Below, one piece after another: positions 1 through 9,700 of a stretch of DNA of 45,935 bases. Within the stretch, counting starts at the first letter, position 1; each line of letters begins with the position of its first letter. A model generated the notes under the pieces. The model saw only the letters and a program-made list of their open reading frames with translations, was not told where the DNA came from and searched no databases. The translations under genes were made by a program, and so were the position numbers. The stretch spans positions 951,416-997,350 of the forward strand of contig CP070751.1 of the NCBI GenBank assembly GCA_020348445.1, written 5' to 3'. The DNA is from Thermoplasmata archaeon (GTDB lineage Archaea; Thermoplasmatota; Thermoplasmata; GCA-020350865).

Positions 1-3000
1 GTAACAGTATAATTTCCGGGATAATTGTAGATATGAGTTACCCACTCTCCGTTTCCTGAGGTTCCATCACCAAAGTCCCAGTGATAAGAAACTATGTATC
101 CATCTGGATCATATGAGCAATTTCCTGAAAACCAGGCTTCATCTCCGACATTTATCATTTGAATAGGGGGTTCTGCCATTGCAACCGGAGGCTGATTCTG
201 CGGTGGGCCCTCCTCTTCGACTATTACAAGTACCTGGTAAGAATCTGTGGCACCATCATTGTCTACTACTGTAAGGGTAACCTCGTAAATACCTGTCATG
301 TTATAGATATGTGTTACCCAGATTCCCCTACCAAAGGTTCCGTCCCCAAAGTCCCAGCGATAGGCAACTATGTATCCATCTGGATCATATGAGTAATTTC
401 CTGAGAACCATGCCTCTTCTCCGACATATACCATTTGAATAGGGGGTTCTGCCATGGCAACTGGGGGAAAATTCTCAGGCGGTTCGCCGAGGACCGTGAC
501 TGTCACAAAATCTGAATCTGAGTCACCGTCGTCGTCTGTTACAGTTAGCATTACAGTATAATTCCCTGGGATATTGTATATATGAGTTACTGTTACTCCG
601 CTTCCGTTGGTCCCATCACCGAAATACCAGTGGTAGGACACTATATAGCCGTCAGGATCATATGATCTATTCCCAGTGAACCACGCTTCTTCCCCAGCAT
701 ATATGACCTGATGATCAGGCTCTGCATCGGCAACTGGGGGACGATTCACAGGCGGCCCCTCTTCCTCGACTATCACCATTACCTCATCTGAATCGGTGGC
801 ACCTTCATCATCAGTCACCGTCAGTGTAACATTGTAAATACCCGGCATCGTGTAATTATGCGTCGTATAAACCCCGTTTCCAAAGGTTCCGTCCCCGAAG
901 TCCCAATGATAGGACACTATATGTCCATCAGGATCATATGAGCGATGTCCAGAAAACCATGCTTCCCCTCCAACATAGGTTGTTTGAATGGGAGGCTCTG
1001 CCTCTGCATGCGGAGGTATGTTTATTGTACCGCCTGGGCCAAAAGCAATTAGAGTATATCCCATACTTGCATACAGATTTCCGTACGCTATTGCCAAAGA
1101 TTGATGCAAATACCAAGACGATGACCGGGTCGGGAAAGTCCAGATAACTGATCCTGTGGCTGCGTCCAAAGCACATATCCTGCCGTCGTAAAAGCTGTTG
1201 AATACCTTGTTATCTGCAACTGCGGGCGAGGATACCACTGCTGTGGAGATATCATATCTCCATAAAACCTCTCCTGTGTCCTGATCTAAAGCAAAAATTG
1301 GATCAACGTACTCTGTAGTATCATTTTGTGTGATGACCTCGTTGGCTCCCACAAAAACCTTTGAATAGGCCAAAGCCGGGGCAGTGAAGGAGTAATTTGC
1401 ACCCAAGGATGTCTGCCAGATTATACTGCCTGAGTTTGCATTTAAACAGTAAAACATGTGTGTATTATCACAACCAATAAACAACTTCCCGTTCAAAACA
1501 GCAGGGGCTGACTCGAACCAAGCAGGGCGGTTATTGTAGAATGTCCAGAGCAGGTCACCATTGCTCTCATCCAGAGCAAACAGCTGATTGGCTGAGCATC
1601 CAAATATCATGTTGTTCGCAACTGTAAGTGGAACATGCATGTAATCAAGACCCAAATCAGCGAGGTTAACACTCCAGATTAGATCCCCAGTGGTTTCGTC
1701 AAGGCATATTATCATACTCCCACCTTGGCCTCCCGGGTCGGGTATCGCTGATAATCCTAGATAAATATGGTTGTTTGCTATAGTAAGAGGTGGACCTTCC
1801 AAAAATAGAGGAGGGGATGAAGGCCAATTTAATTCGCTGGAGTTCCACTCCCAAATAAGATCACCCAAGAACTCGTTTAGACAATAAACATGAACTTCAT
1901 CGCTTGTGTTTTGAAACTCCAAAGTGCTTACAAACACCCTTTGGTTTGCCAGAACAGGTTGAGAGGGCCACCCCCAGAAATCGTAGGTCCATATGGTTTC
2001 TCCAGTGCTTGCATTGAGTGCTGTCAAAGATGACCACCCACAAGCCACGAACACCAAGCCATGAGAGACAGAGGGGGATGTCATGGGCCACGAACCTGTG
2101 AACGTCCAGAGCAATGAGGAGTTGTCGGGAGCAGTAGATGTTGAAAAACCTGTGTGCTCTGGGTCGTGGTTGAACATGGGCCAATCGTCATTACTTGGTG
2201 GTGGGGGTGGAGGAGGAGGAGTTTGATTTCGTACACTGACTGTGCATGTATCCTCGTCTGTTAGGCCATCGTTATCTGTGACCGTCAGTGTAACATTAAA
2301 ATTCCCGATAGAATAGTATATATGTGATACAATCATGCCGCTTCCTGTGGTTCCATCCCCGAAATCCCAATGATAACAAACAATGTGACCATCTGGATCG
2401 TAAGATCCATTGCCTGAGAACCATACCTCCTCCTCGACATAAACGACCTGATGATCAGGTTCAGCATCTGCAACGGGGGGCAGGTTGTCAACAAGAATAT
2501 CTACATCATCGATGAAGGCTTTGTAATCTATGGGTATCCCGTTTACTCCATCAGAGCCGATGTACACTCTTAATTTCATAATATGTCCGTGGTAGGCGCT
2601 CAAATCAAACCATACATTTGTATAATTTTCTTTTTTATCAAAATATCCCTGAGTGATCTGTGTATTCTGAGTTTCATCATACAAGGACCATCCCGAAAGT
2701 AATCTGTATCCTCCATAATCGATGTTTGGACCCGATTGCATATTTGCCTTGTAATAAAATGAGAGTGCCACGTTCTGTGAAACATTAAATCGCTGTTCCA
2801 TACTTCCACATTCACCAGATAAATCAATTGACCCTTTTGCCGCATAATAGCCGGAATGAGAGTCGTTTGTAATAGAAAACTCTGCAGGATATGTTGAAGA
2901 GGTCCAAATATCCCAACCAGTAAAATCTCCTGTTTCAAATCCTCCGTTGACGATCCCCTGAGCTTTTGCACTGTTAATGCTGAAGGTCCCAAAAACCATT

Positions 3001-3056
3001 CCTATCATAAAGAAGCTCACAATCCCAATCGCGAAATTTTTCCTTTTCATTTTCAT
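1..3056 (-). CDS. Secreted PKD / PQQ-propeller surface protein, partial (C-terminus beyond left edge)
   Basis: An open frame of about 1018 codons runs without a stop from ATG 3056 to base 1, so the C-terminus is missing. It begins with a signal peptide (about residues 1-33). A carbohydrate-binding-like sandwich follows (starting NGGFETGDFTGW, to about residue 175). Next come one PKD domain (roughly bases 2490-2230), a proline linker of nine consecutive prolines near 2200, a PQQ-type beta-propeller (about 2185-1035, repeated W-x-F/Y blades with LDxxTGxxxW turns), and four more PKD domains starting near 1020, 745, 475 and 190. Each PKD has the YDPDG and W(D/Y)FGDG motifs. A TATA box at 3091-3100 and GGGGA just before the start support the start; ATG 3050 is an alternative. 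PKD and propeller domains suggest extracellular adhesion or substrate binding; no catalytic motif was seen. Confidence 0.9.
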   Translation of the reverse strand, partial: MKMKRKNFAIGIVSFFMIGMVFGTFSINSAKAQGIVNGGFETGDFTGWDIWTSSTYPAEFSITNDSHSGYYAAKGSIDLSGECGSMEQRFNVSQNVALSFYYKANMQSGPNIDYGGYRLLSGWSLYDETQNTQITQGYFDKKENYTNVWFDLSAYHGHIMKLRVYIGSDGVNGIPIDYKAFIDDVDILVDNLPPVADAEPDHQVVYVEEEVWFSGNGSYDPDGHIVCYHWDFGDGTTGSGMIVSHIYYSIGNFNVTLTVTDNDGLTDEDTCTVSVRNQTPPPPPPPPSNDDWPMFNHDPEHTGFSTSTAPDNSSLLWTFTGSWPMTSPSVSHGLVFVACGWSSLTALNASTGETIWTYDFWGWPSQPVLANQRVFVSTLEFQNTSDEVHVYCLNEFLGDLIWEWNSSELNWPSSPPLFLEGPPLTIANNHIYLGLSAIPDPGGQGGSMIICLDETTGDLIWSVNLADLGLDYMHVPLTVANNMIFGCSANQLFALDESNGDLLWTFYNNRPAWFESAPAVLNGKLFIGCDNTHMFYCLNANSGSIIWQTSLGANYSFTAPALAYSKVFVGANEVITQNDTTEYVDPIFALDQDTGEVLWRYDISTAVVSSPAVADNKVFNSFYDGRICALDAATGSVIWTFPTRSSSWYLHQSLAIAYGNLYASMGYTLIAFGPGGTINIPPHAEAEPPIQTTYVGGEAWFSGHRSYDPDGHIVSYHWDFGDGTFGNGVYTTHNYTMPGIYNVTLTVTDDEGATDSDEVMVIVEEEGPPVNRPPVADAEPDHQVIYAGEEAWFTGNRSYDPDGYIVSYHWYFGDGTNGSGVTVTHIYNIPGNYTVMLTVTDDDGDSDSDFVTVTVLGEPPENFPPVAMAEPPIQMVYVGEEAWFSGNYSYDPDGYIVAYRWDFGDGTFGRGIWVTHIYNMTGIYEVTLTVVDNDGATDSYQVLVIVEEEGPPQNQPPVAMAEPPIQMINVGDEAWFSGNCSYDPDGYIVSYHWDFGDGTSGNGEWVTHIYNYPGNYTV

Positions 3057-3755
3057 TCCCCATCTATTTGATGGCTTTTATGAACACGAGTATATAAATA
3101 AAGATTGGTTCACTTTCGAAAAGTCATAACTTTATTTGCTTGAACTCGATCTTCGCTGGCTATTTTCGGCTCTTGGGTTAAATCGGATTTAGTAAAACCC
3201 AGATAGAGAGCCCCTGTCTTTACAACTATAATGACCTGATTATTTATATTTAGTGGAACGACTTTTGCCTATTGTTAAAAAAGTTACTATCCATCTTAGC
3301 TGATATATTTAATAATTATTCCTATAAAATTTTTTTTCTCGATGTTGATTTGTATCCAAAAAATTTTAAATACATTTATTTCATTCCTTTTATTATTCAA
3401 GATCAAATTGTAGTTTTTAAAGCTGAAAGGGACCCTGACTCCCAATATGTGGGGAGGAGGTAAAAACCTCGGAAAAAGAATCCGAAATTTTTAACCCATG
3501 TATTTTTCGAGAGCCAGGGATCGTACGTTTGTTACTCATTACTAATAAAACCTTCGGTAAAATCGAGGAAATCAGAGGAAAAAATAAAAAAAAAGATTTT
3601 CAAATTACAGCGGAGCTTTTAATAAAAGATAGTAGTTTTCGTGAAAGTGATTTGAATTTTGGTACTGAAAATCGCTTTATTCATGATTTTCGCGATACAT
3701 ATTTATGCATGAACCCCGATTCAGCGCTGGACACTTTTCAGAAAGGTGAGGTAAC
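3057..3755. other. Intergenic region with a possible structured RNA or leader
   Basis: This 700-base gap separates divergent surface-protein genes. The left part holds the TATA box of the leftward gene (3091-3100). A second archaeal-type TATA (TTTAAATAC, about 3366-3374) could start rightward transcription near 3395. Downstream are three adjacent small hairpins: CTCCC/GGGAG (3439-3443 with 3452-3456), GAGGT-AAAA-ACCTC (3457-3470) and TCGGA/TCCGA (3469-3473 with 3481-3485), the last competing with the second by two bases, followed by a T run at 3488-3492. An open frame at 3529-3759 (TTG start, 76 codons) overlaps the next ATG by ATGA but has no recognisable domain and an A-rich, low-complexity stretch, so it is not called as a gene. 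Confidence 0.5.
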
Positions 3756-5762
3756 ATGAAATCAGAAGAGAAAGGAATCGGTGCTATACCCTTGGTTTTA
3801 ATTTGGGTGTTTGTGTGTGCGATCTTAATCTGTCTGTCGAATTCAGTGGAGAATGCAGAGGCCGGACCTCCGGGAACTGAGATGCGGATAACTGACGATC
3901 CCGCCAATCAAACAAATCCGGATGTTTACGGTAACTACATCGTTTGGCAGGATGACAGGAACTATACTGAAACTGGATGGGACATCTATATGTACGATAT
4001 AGCTGGCGAAAAGGAGATTTTGGTGACAAATGCCACCGGAAATCAGACCAATCCCGCAATTTACGGTGACATAATAGTATGGCAGGATGCAAGAGACATA
4101 TCCGACTTTGGTTGGGATATCTACATGTACCGAATATCAGATGAAAAAGAATTCCGTGTAACATGGGATAAATACAATCAAACAGATCCCGCTATATATA
4201 TGGACAGGATCGTTTGGGTGGATAACAGAAATAGCTCAACAAATACCGATATTTATATGAACGATACCGCCACAAACGAGGAGATTATAATATCTAATTA
4301 TGATGGCATGGAATACTATCCAGACATATACGAGGATAAAGTTGCGTTTGTATATGATACAGATTTTATCCCAGATGTTTTTATGAATGACACATCCACC
4401 GGTATCATACACCAAATATCAATTGATCAAAAAAGTTGGGGGAATGTGGCAATATACGGTGATTACATTGTATGGGTTGACACCAGGGACGGTGTAGAAA
4501 CAGAGATTTATCTGCATAATTTTGCCTCAGGTAACGAATCGAGAATGACAACAGATTCCTTTCGCCAAGAAAAGGTGGACATGTACAAAGATTATATTGT
4601 TTGGGTGGATAACAGGAACTTTGGCATTGCTGGAACAGATATCTACATGTACAATCTGGCATTGGGCGAGGAGATTCGGCTCACAACAAATACTGCATCA
4701 CAGTGGAATCCAGCTGTTGCACAGGACCGTATAGTATGGCAGGATTACAGGAACTTTAGGACTTCAGGTCTGGACATATATATGTTGACTTTGGACTCTG
4801 ATAACGACGGTGTTTCTGACTCCAATGATGAATTCCCCTACAATCCCAACGAAGCCAACGACTTTGATGGTGACGGGATAGGCGATGGATTTGATTACGA
4901 TGATGATAATGACGGTTATCCTGATGTAGATGATCGTTTTCCATTGGACTCTTCTGAGCACGCGGACTTTGACAACGATGGAACAGGTGATGTCGCTGAT
5001 TTGGATGACGATAATGACGGCATCCCCGACACCTTGGATCCATATCCCTACAGTGATGTGAACGACATGGTGAGTATGATCGACCAGATAAATGACAGGT
5101 TAACAGAAATTGAGAATAATATCACAGTCCTTCAGAATAATGTATCGAGCCTTCAAAGTGATTTTACAGCCCTTGCCTTGGATATCGAAGGATTGAGATC
5201 AGATTTACAGGACCTCGCAGGGGATCTTTCTTATTTGAATCAGTCCCTATCAGGAGACATTATTAGACTCGTGGGTAGAATCCAAGGATTTCAGGAAAAC
5301 TCCAGTCAGGACTTTGAAGACGCCCTCTCAGACATCGATAATCTTAATGAGTCTATGCAGAACATGGATGAGGATCTGAAGAAAAAAATCGAGGATGAAT
5401 CCTCAAAAGAGGAAACTGGCACTGTCTTGGCAGTATCATCTGTTGTGGCCGCAGGTGTTCTGGGAAATATTGCCATATCCTCTGCAGGCACCAGGGGAAT
5501 CAGCCTTGCAAGGGCTGCCATGGGTTCTGGAGCCGGTATACAACCCGAGGGCAAAATGCCCCTTAAGAAGATGGACAGGATCGACAAGCCCAAGGGAATG
5601 GGTAAGGACATTGGATTTGATGAGGATATTCCTGATGTGGATAGGGGAGACTCAGGAATGGAGGCCGAGGAATCCTTTGAGGGTGAGGAAGATACTGGAA
5701 TGGAGCTTGAGGATGACGTTTTTGAAAGAGATAAAAAGGAAGGAGATCTTGAGGAGGGTTAG
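3756..5762 (+). CDS. Membrane-anchored seven-bladed beta-propeller protein with TSP3 calcium repeats and coiled coil
   Basis: The 668-residue product has an N-terminal signal or anchor (about 12-35). Seven TolB-like blades follow (about 45-345), with repeated YGDxIVWxDxRN and DIYMYD motifs, which is enough for one closed propeller. Then come thrombospondin type 3 calcium-binding repeats rich in DxDxDG (about 345-430), a long heptad coiled coil (about 435-545), a probable membrane segment near 553-577, and an acidic glycine-rich tail of about 90 residues. Ribosome binding site GGTGAGG at 3745-3751 fixes the ATG. The likely topology is a propeller held away from the cell by a calcium-stiffened stalk and coiled coil, with a cytoplasmic tail. 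The next two genes on this strand are also membrane proteins with charged tails. Function is unknown; ligand binding or adhesion is the best guess. Confidence 0.9.
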   Translation: MKSEEKGIGAIPLVLIWVFVCAILICLSNSVENAEAGPPGTEMRITDDPANQTNPDVYGNYIVWQDDRNYTETGWDIYMYDIAGEKEILVTNATGNQTNPAIYGDIIVWQDARDISDFGWDIYMYRISDEKEFRVTWDKYNQTDPAIYMDRIVWVDNRNSSTNTDIYMNDTATNEEIIISNYDGMEYYPDIYEDKVAFVYDTDFIPDVFMNDTSTGIIHQISIDQKSWGNVAIYGDYIVWVDTRDGVETEIYLHNFASGNESRMTTDSFRQEKVDMYKDYIVWVDNRNFGIAGTDIYMYNLALGEEIRLTTNTASQWNPAVAQDRIVWQDYRNFRTSGLDIYMLTLDSDNDGVSDSNDEFPYNPNEANDFDGDGIGDGFDYDDDNDGYPDVDDRFPLDSSEHADFDNDGTGDVADLDDDNDGIPDTLDPYPYSDVNDMVSMIDQINDRLTEIENNITVLQNNVSSLQSDFTALALDIEGLRSDLQDLAGDLSYLNQSLSGDIIRLVGRIQGFQENSSQDFEDALSDIDNLNESMQNMDEDLKKKIEDESSKEETGTVLAVSSVVAAGVLGNIAISSAGTRGISLARAAMGSGAGIQPEGKMPLKKMDRIDKPKGMGKDIGFDEDIPDVDRGDSGMEAEESFEGEEDTGMELEDDVFERDKKEGDLEEG

Positions 5763-5890
5763 AGAATTACCTGCCTGTGAATCTCCCTAAACCTGCACTT
5801 ATTTGCCAAAAAATGCACATGGTTATGTAACATCTTTAAAATACGCCAACATCGACAATGGTCTAACAAAAAATTATTAAATGACGAAGT

Positions 5891-5899
5891 CCATATAAA
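5891..5899 (+). promoter_or_regulatory. TATA box for the 5938-11572 gene pair
   Basis: CATATAAAT lies about 45 bases before the TTG start at 5938 and about 30 bases before the strong GAGGTGA ribosome binding site (5926-5932). This suggests that the second and third genes of the cluster have their own promoter in addition to any read-through. Confidence 0.4.
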
Positions 5900-5937
5900 T
5901 TACTGGATATTCAAAAGAGCGGCATGAGGTGAGGCTC

Positions 5938-6723
5938 TTGAAAAGGTATTATATCGTAGGTTTTATACTACTTTTGGCTTTTTTGGTGTTCGTTTTTGCG
6001 GGCACGGCAGGCTCTGATTCCGAGGTTGTGGTTGGTACGGTGGGTTTCTTTGGAATTGTTGCAATGCTGCCTTTGTTTCTTTACCTTTTGTTTATCGATA
6101 CTAGGCTTCATCCAGAAGAAATCCAGGAGCAGGCACCTGATATCGAGGGTGAAAAACAGTTCATTGAAGGTGCAGGGGCAACTGTACCACAGCACGCAAG
6201 GGCAGATAAACCAGAAGATTCACATGATTTGGGTAGAGAACCGATTCCTACAACAGTAAAAGGAGTCGATAGGGATTTTATAGAGAGCATAAGAGCAAAG
6301 CAAAAGGATACACCAGAAGAAATCCATGAAAAAACCGAGCCTGAACCTGCAAAAGAAATCCAAGAGCATCCAAAAGAGATAATGAAAACCGGGCTTATAG
6401 ATTTACCTCATTCCGTGCAAAAAGAAACAGAGCCTGAGTCTGAACCTGAAAAAGGAATTGATCAGCAGCTTGATTTGGGAAAGAGAGTGGGACAGGTGGA
6501 TATACACCAACAAGCGGGCATGGAGCCTGTAACAAAAAAAGAGATGGATGAACAGCTTATTGAGAAAATAAGAGGAGAACAAACTCGAACAAAAGAGGAT
6601 GTGGCAAAAGAATCAGACAAGGAAGATGCTGTCAAAGATTCTGATAAAAAAGAAAAACTTGAGGATTCCCCCCACGAAGAAGATACCGAGAAAATCCATT
6701 CCGAGGAAGAAGGAAGTGGTTAA
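5938..6723 (+). CDS. Small membrane protein with long charged cytoplasmic tail
   Basis: The 261-residue product has two hydrophobic segments (about 3-25 and 30-52) followed by about 200 residues of very polar sequence rich in Glu, Lys, Gln and Pro, with repeats of the type EPEPxKEIQE and DEQLIEKIRGEQ. No family was recognised. The start is TTG 5938: the near-perfect GAGGTGA at 5926-5932 sits five bases before it and covers the alternative in-frame GTG at 5929, which would have no site of its own. The stop overlaps the next gene by eight bases, so the two are probably translated together. It may be a cytoplasmic partner or scaffold for the giant surface protein encoded next; that is inference from gene order. 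Confidence 0.8.
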   Translation: MKRYYIVGFILLLAFLVFVFAGTAGSDSEVVVGTVGFFGIVAMLPLFLYLLFIDTRLHPEEIQEQAPDIEGEKQFIEGAGATVPQHARADKPEDSHDLGREPIPTTVKGVDRDFIESIRAKQKDTPEEIHEKTEPEPAKEIQEHPKEIMKTGLIDLPHSVQKETEPESEPEKGIDQQLDLGKRVGQVDIHQQAGMEPVTKKEMDEQLIEKIRGEQTRTKEDVAKESDKEDAVKDSDKKEKLEDSPHEEDTEKIHSEEEGSG

Positions 6724-9700
6724 CCGGGCCCATGATCCTGAGATGGTGCACAACATGCAAAAGTTTCGAAATACAATATCTGGAATTTCCAAAAGAGCAG
6801 ATAAATTCGTGCCAAAGCACGACCTTTTTTTCAAATCAATGTTCACGCTCTTTTTTGTAATTCTTGTGGCACTGCAACCTGCCCTACTGGAGGGTAATAT
6901 CTCTGATAAGATCCCCAAAGCCTATCATGATTTCGGAGTCTACGAAGGAAGAAATGCACTTCTTTCGAACATATCTGCAATAGAGGAATCCCAAGAGATT
7001 GCTGAAATCGCAGAGGGGGTCCTTGATGTCACCATCCATGATAATACCGACGATATACAGTTCTGGGATGGAGTTTCGGATGCCATGAGCTTCAGGACTT
7101 TAGATGTGCCCGAGATGGAAATGCCAGGAATCATAGGTCGAGCCCAGGACTTTGGTGTAAAGACCATAATAGGCACGATAGCAGAGGGAAGATCATATTA
7201 CATTTATGCAAATTCAAGTGATAATCCAGATGGGACATGGGTTACACATTTGAGTGTCGGTGATATGACAAAGCGTCCTGTGATTCATTCGAAGCTGGTT
7301 TCTAACGAAGTGGTAATTGAACCCTTAAATCCCACCCCAGTGGATATCGATTCCGACGGCACAGACGATATCGAGGTCGAGCTTGTGATTGAAGCCACTG
7401 TGGACGGGGGTCTTTCAACAAATTTTAGTGATCCTTTGGGCAACATTCCCATTCCCTCGATTCCTCCAATCCCTAATACCAGCGATAATCCCCCCAGGGT
7501 GCGCATAACCTACCCTCCCACCAGCTTATGGATCGTTGGAAGAAGTCTGATCTCAGATACGTGGCGGATCGGGGGCTGGACCTGGGAATTCGATTTGGAG
7601 ACTGATTCTCCAGAAATTGAAAAGGTGGTGGTTGCATTTGACGATAACGGTGAAAATGCAACATGGGAGGAGGCGACACTCTCAAAGATAATCAATCCCC
7701 CAAATATCCTCCTCAATTGGTTCAGGTGGACCTATGATATTAACCTACGGGATTTTGATAATGGGTTGCATACCGTCTATGTTCGGGCCTATGAAGGGGA
7801 TGATTTTACCGAGGACAGTGTCACGATACTTGTATCCAATCCCGTTTACAAGGGTATGAGGCTCCTTGTGAATGTGGATCGCATCAATTCAGCATTTGAT
7901 CAGGCATCCGAGATAAACATATTAAGACCATTATCTCATGGAGGCAATCAATACATCTGGTCACTTGGCATGAACTTTGACGACATTCCAGATTCTTTTA
8001 AAGCATACCTGAGCCCTGATGCCCTTAGCCTGAACAATCATTTACCTACCCCTGGAAGCCCTTTACTTGGATCTGTTATAGTGGAGTATCTCGAAGGCCC
8101 ATTTCATTTAGGTTGGGATGCATCAGCCACTCCGCCAGGTCTTGGATTCTGTTTTTCCCATGCACAGGTTGACTCAACAGAGAATAACCTTACAGAAGCC
8201 ACATGGCTCAAACTGAATTTCACAGGTTCTGATCCCCCGCAATTTGCGGAGATCATGCTGAGCCTCAACACAACCATGCAAATAGGCCTAAACTTCAGTG
8301 CCGATGCAAACCTGCTGTCATGGCAAAGCGACAAGGAAACGAACCTGCAACTGGTGTACCATGATGAAAGAGATAAGGATACCATTCACATGATAGCTAC
8401 GGTTTTTGGTTTGCCCCGAAATTTAGAAATAGAACTTGAAAACCAGTCATCCATTAAACCCTATGATGTCTACACGTCCATTCACCTGAACGCAAGCAGT
8501 GGTATAGCTGGCCTTGTTATAAAAGAGTATATATTCGAGGATGAAAAGCTCCACATTGGTTTGGGTGTGAACATCTCGAACCTGCCAAAGAATTTCTTTT
8601 TAAATGGAACATATTCGGCCTTTAGTATTAAATCACCCAAAATTCAGGATATAGCAGGAGACTTCATGTGGCCATATTTGTGGGATGTAATCTCAATGCT
8701 TGTTGGTAGAATCTTTGTCCAGGTCGCCGAAAGAGTGGTGTCCCTGCCCCTTCGGTTTTTGGACTCAGGACTTCTTTCAGGGGAGTACATCTTGAGTATG
8801 CCCGAAGGCGAAAAAATAGATAAGCTTTCCTTCTACCTAACCGATTATGAGTACCCCCAGTCAGATGGTAACTTCCTTTGCTTTTACAGTACCTCAGACA
8901 CCAACCTTTCTTTGAGTGGTAGGTTCTTCAACATCCAGGGTTTACATGCACTCTCCAACGAATCAGGTATCCTCCTTGACGCTGAGCTTATTACAGATCA
9001 GAAGCTTACCATCATCAACTGCCATGGTACCGAAGGAAAGGATTTCGAATATGTTCATCTCTCCAACATACCAAGCCATTTCATTATGAGTATCAACGAA
9101 TCCAATCTTAACTATTCAGCAAATGAAAATATAGACTGGCTCGAATTCTTAAGCAACAACTCTGGAACGCATATCTATATCAAGATCACTGACATGCCCA
9201 AAAAGTTAAATTTTGTACAAGGCGAATCCAGTATCATGCTGGATACGCATGGCGAGGGCATAACCTCATTGGAATTTGTTGTCTCTGATTCACGTGCCAA
9301 AAGCCTGGATGGTAATTACCTGATGCTAATCTCAAATCCCGATATGAAGATGTTAAGCGGCAGGATCAGCAACATAAAAAGACTATACTACTCCAATGCC
9401 TTGCCTCAAACTCTGGCATTATCTCTAAAAGGGGGTTATCCTCTTCAAATCGCGGGTAGAATTGAATCGCAGAATATACAGGATAATCTGGTTTTAGATG
9501 CACAGATCGCCAACCTCCCTGATGAGCTTACCATATCTGTTCCCAACGACAGGTTCTCTGCATCCTTTGACATCCTCAACATCACCTCGGTGTCAGGGGT
9601 AAAGGATCTTGTTGGGAAGTTCGCAAGCTTATCTGATATCGGGAACACTTTTTTGGGATTGATGGTCAATATCACAGAGCTTCTCACGACCGAACTCAGT

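Noticed and set aside
3529..3759. 76-codon frame overlapping the next ATG by ATGA
   Set aside because: TTG start without a clear ribosome binding site, A-rich low-complexity composition and no recognisable domain; a real small gene cannot be excluded.
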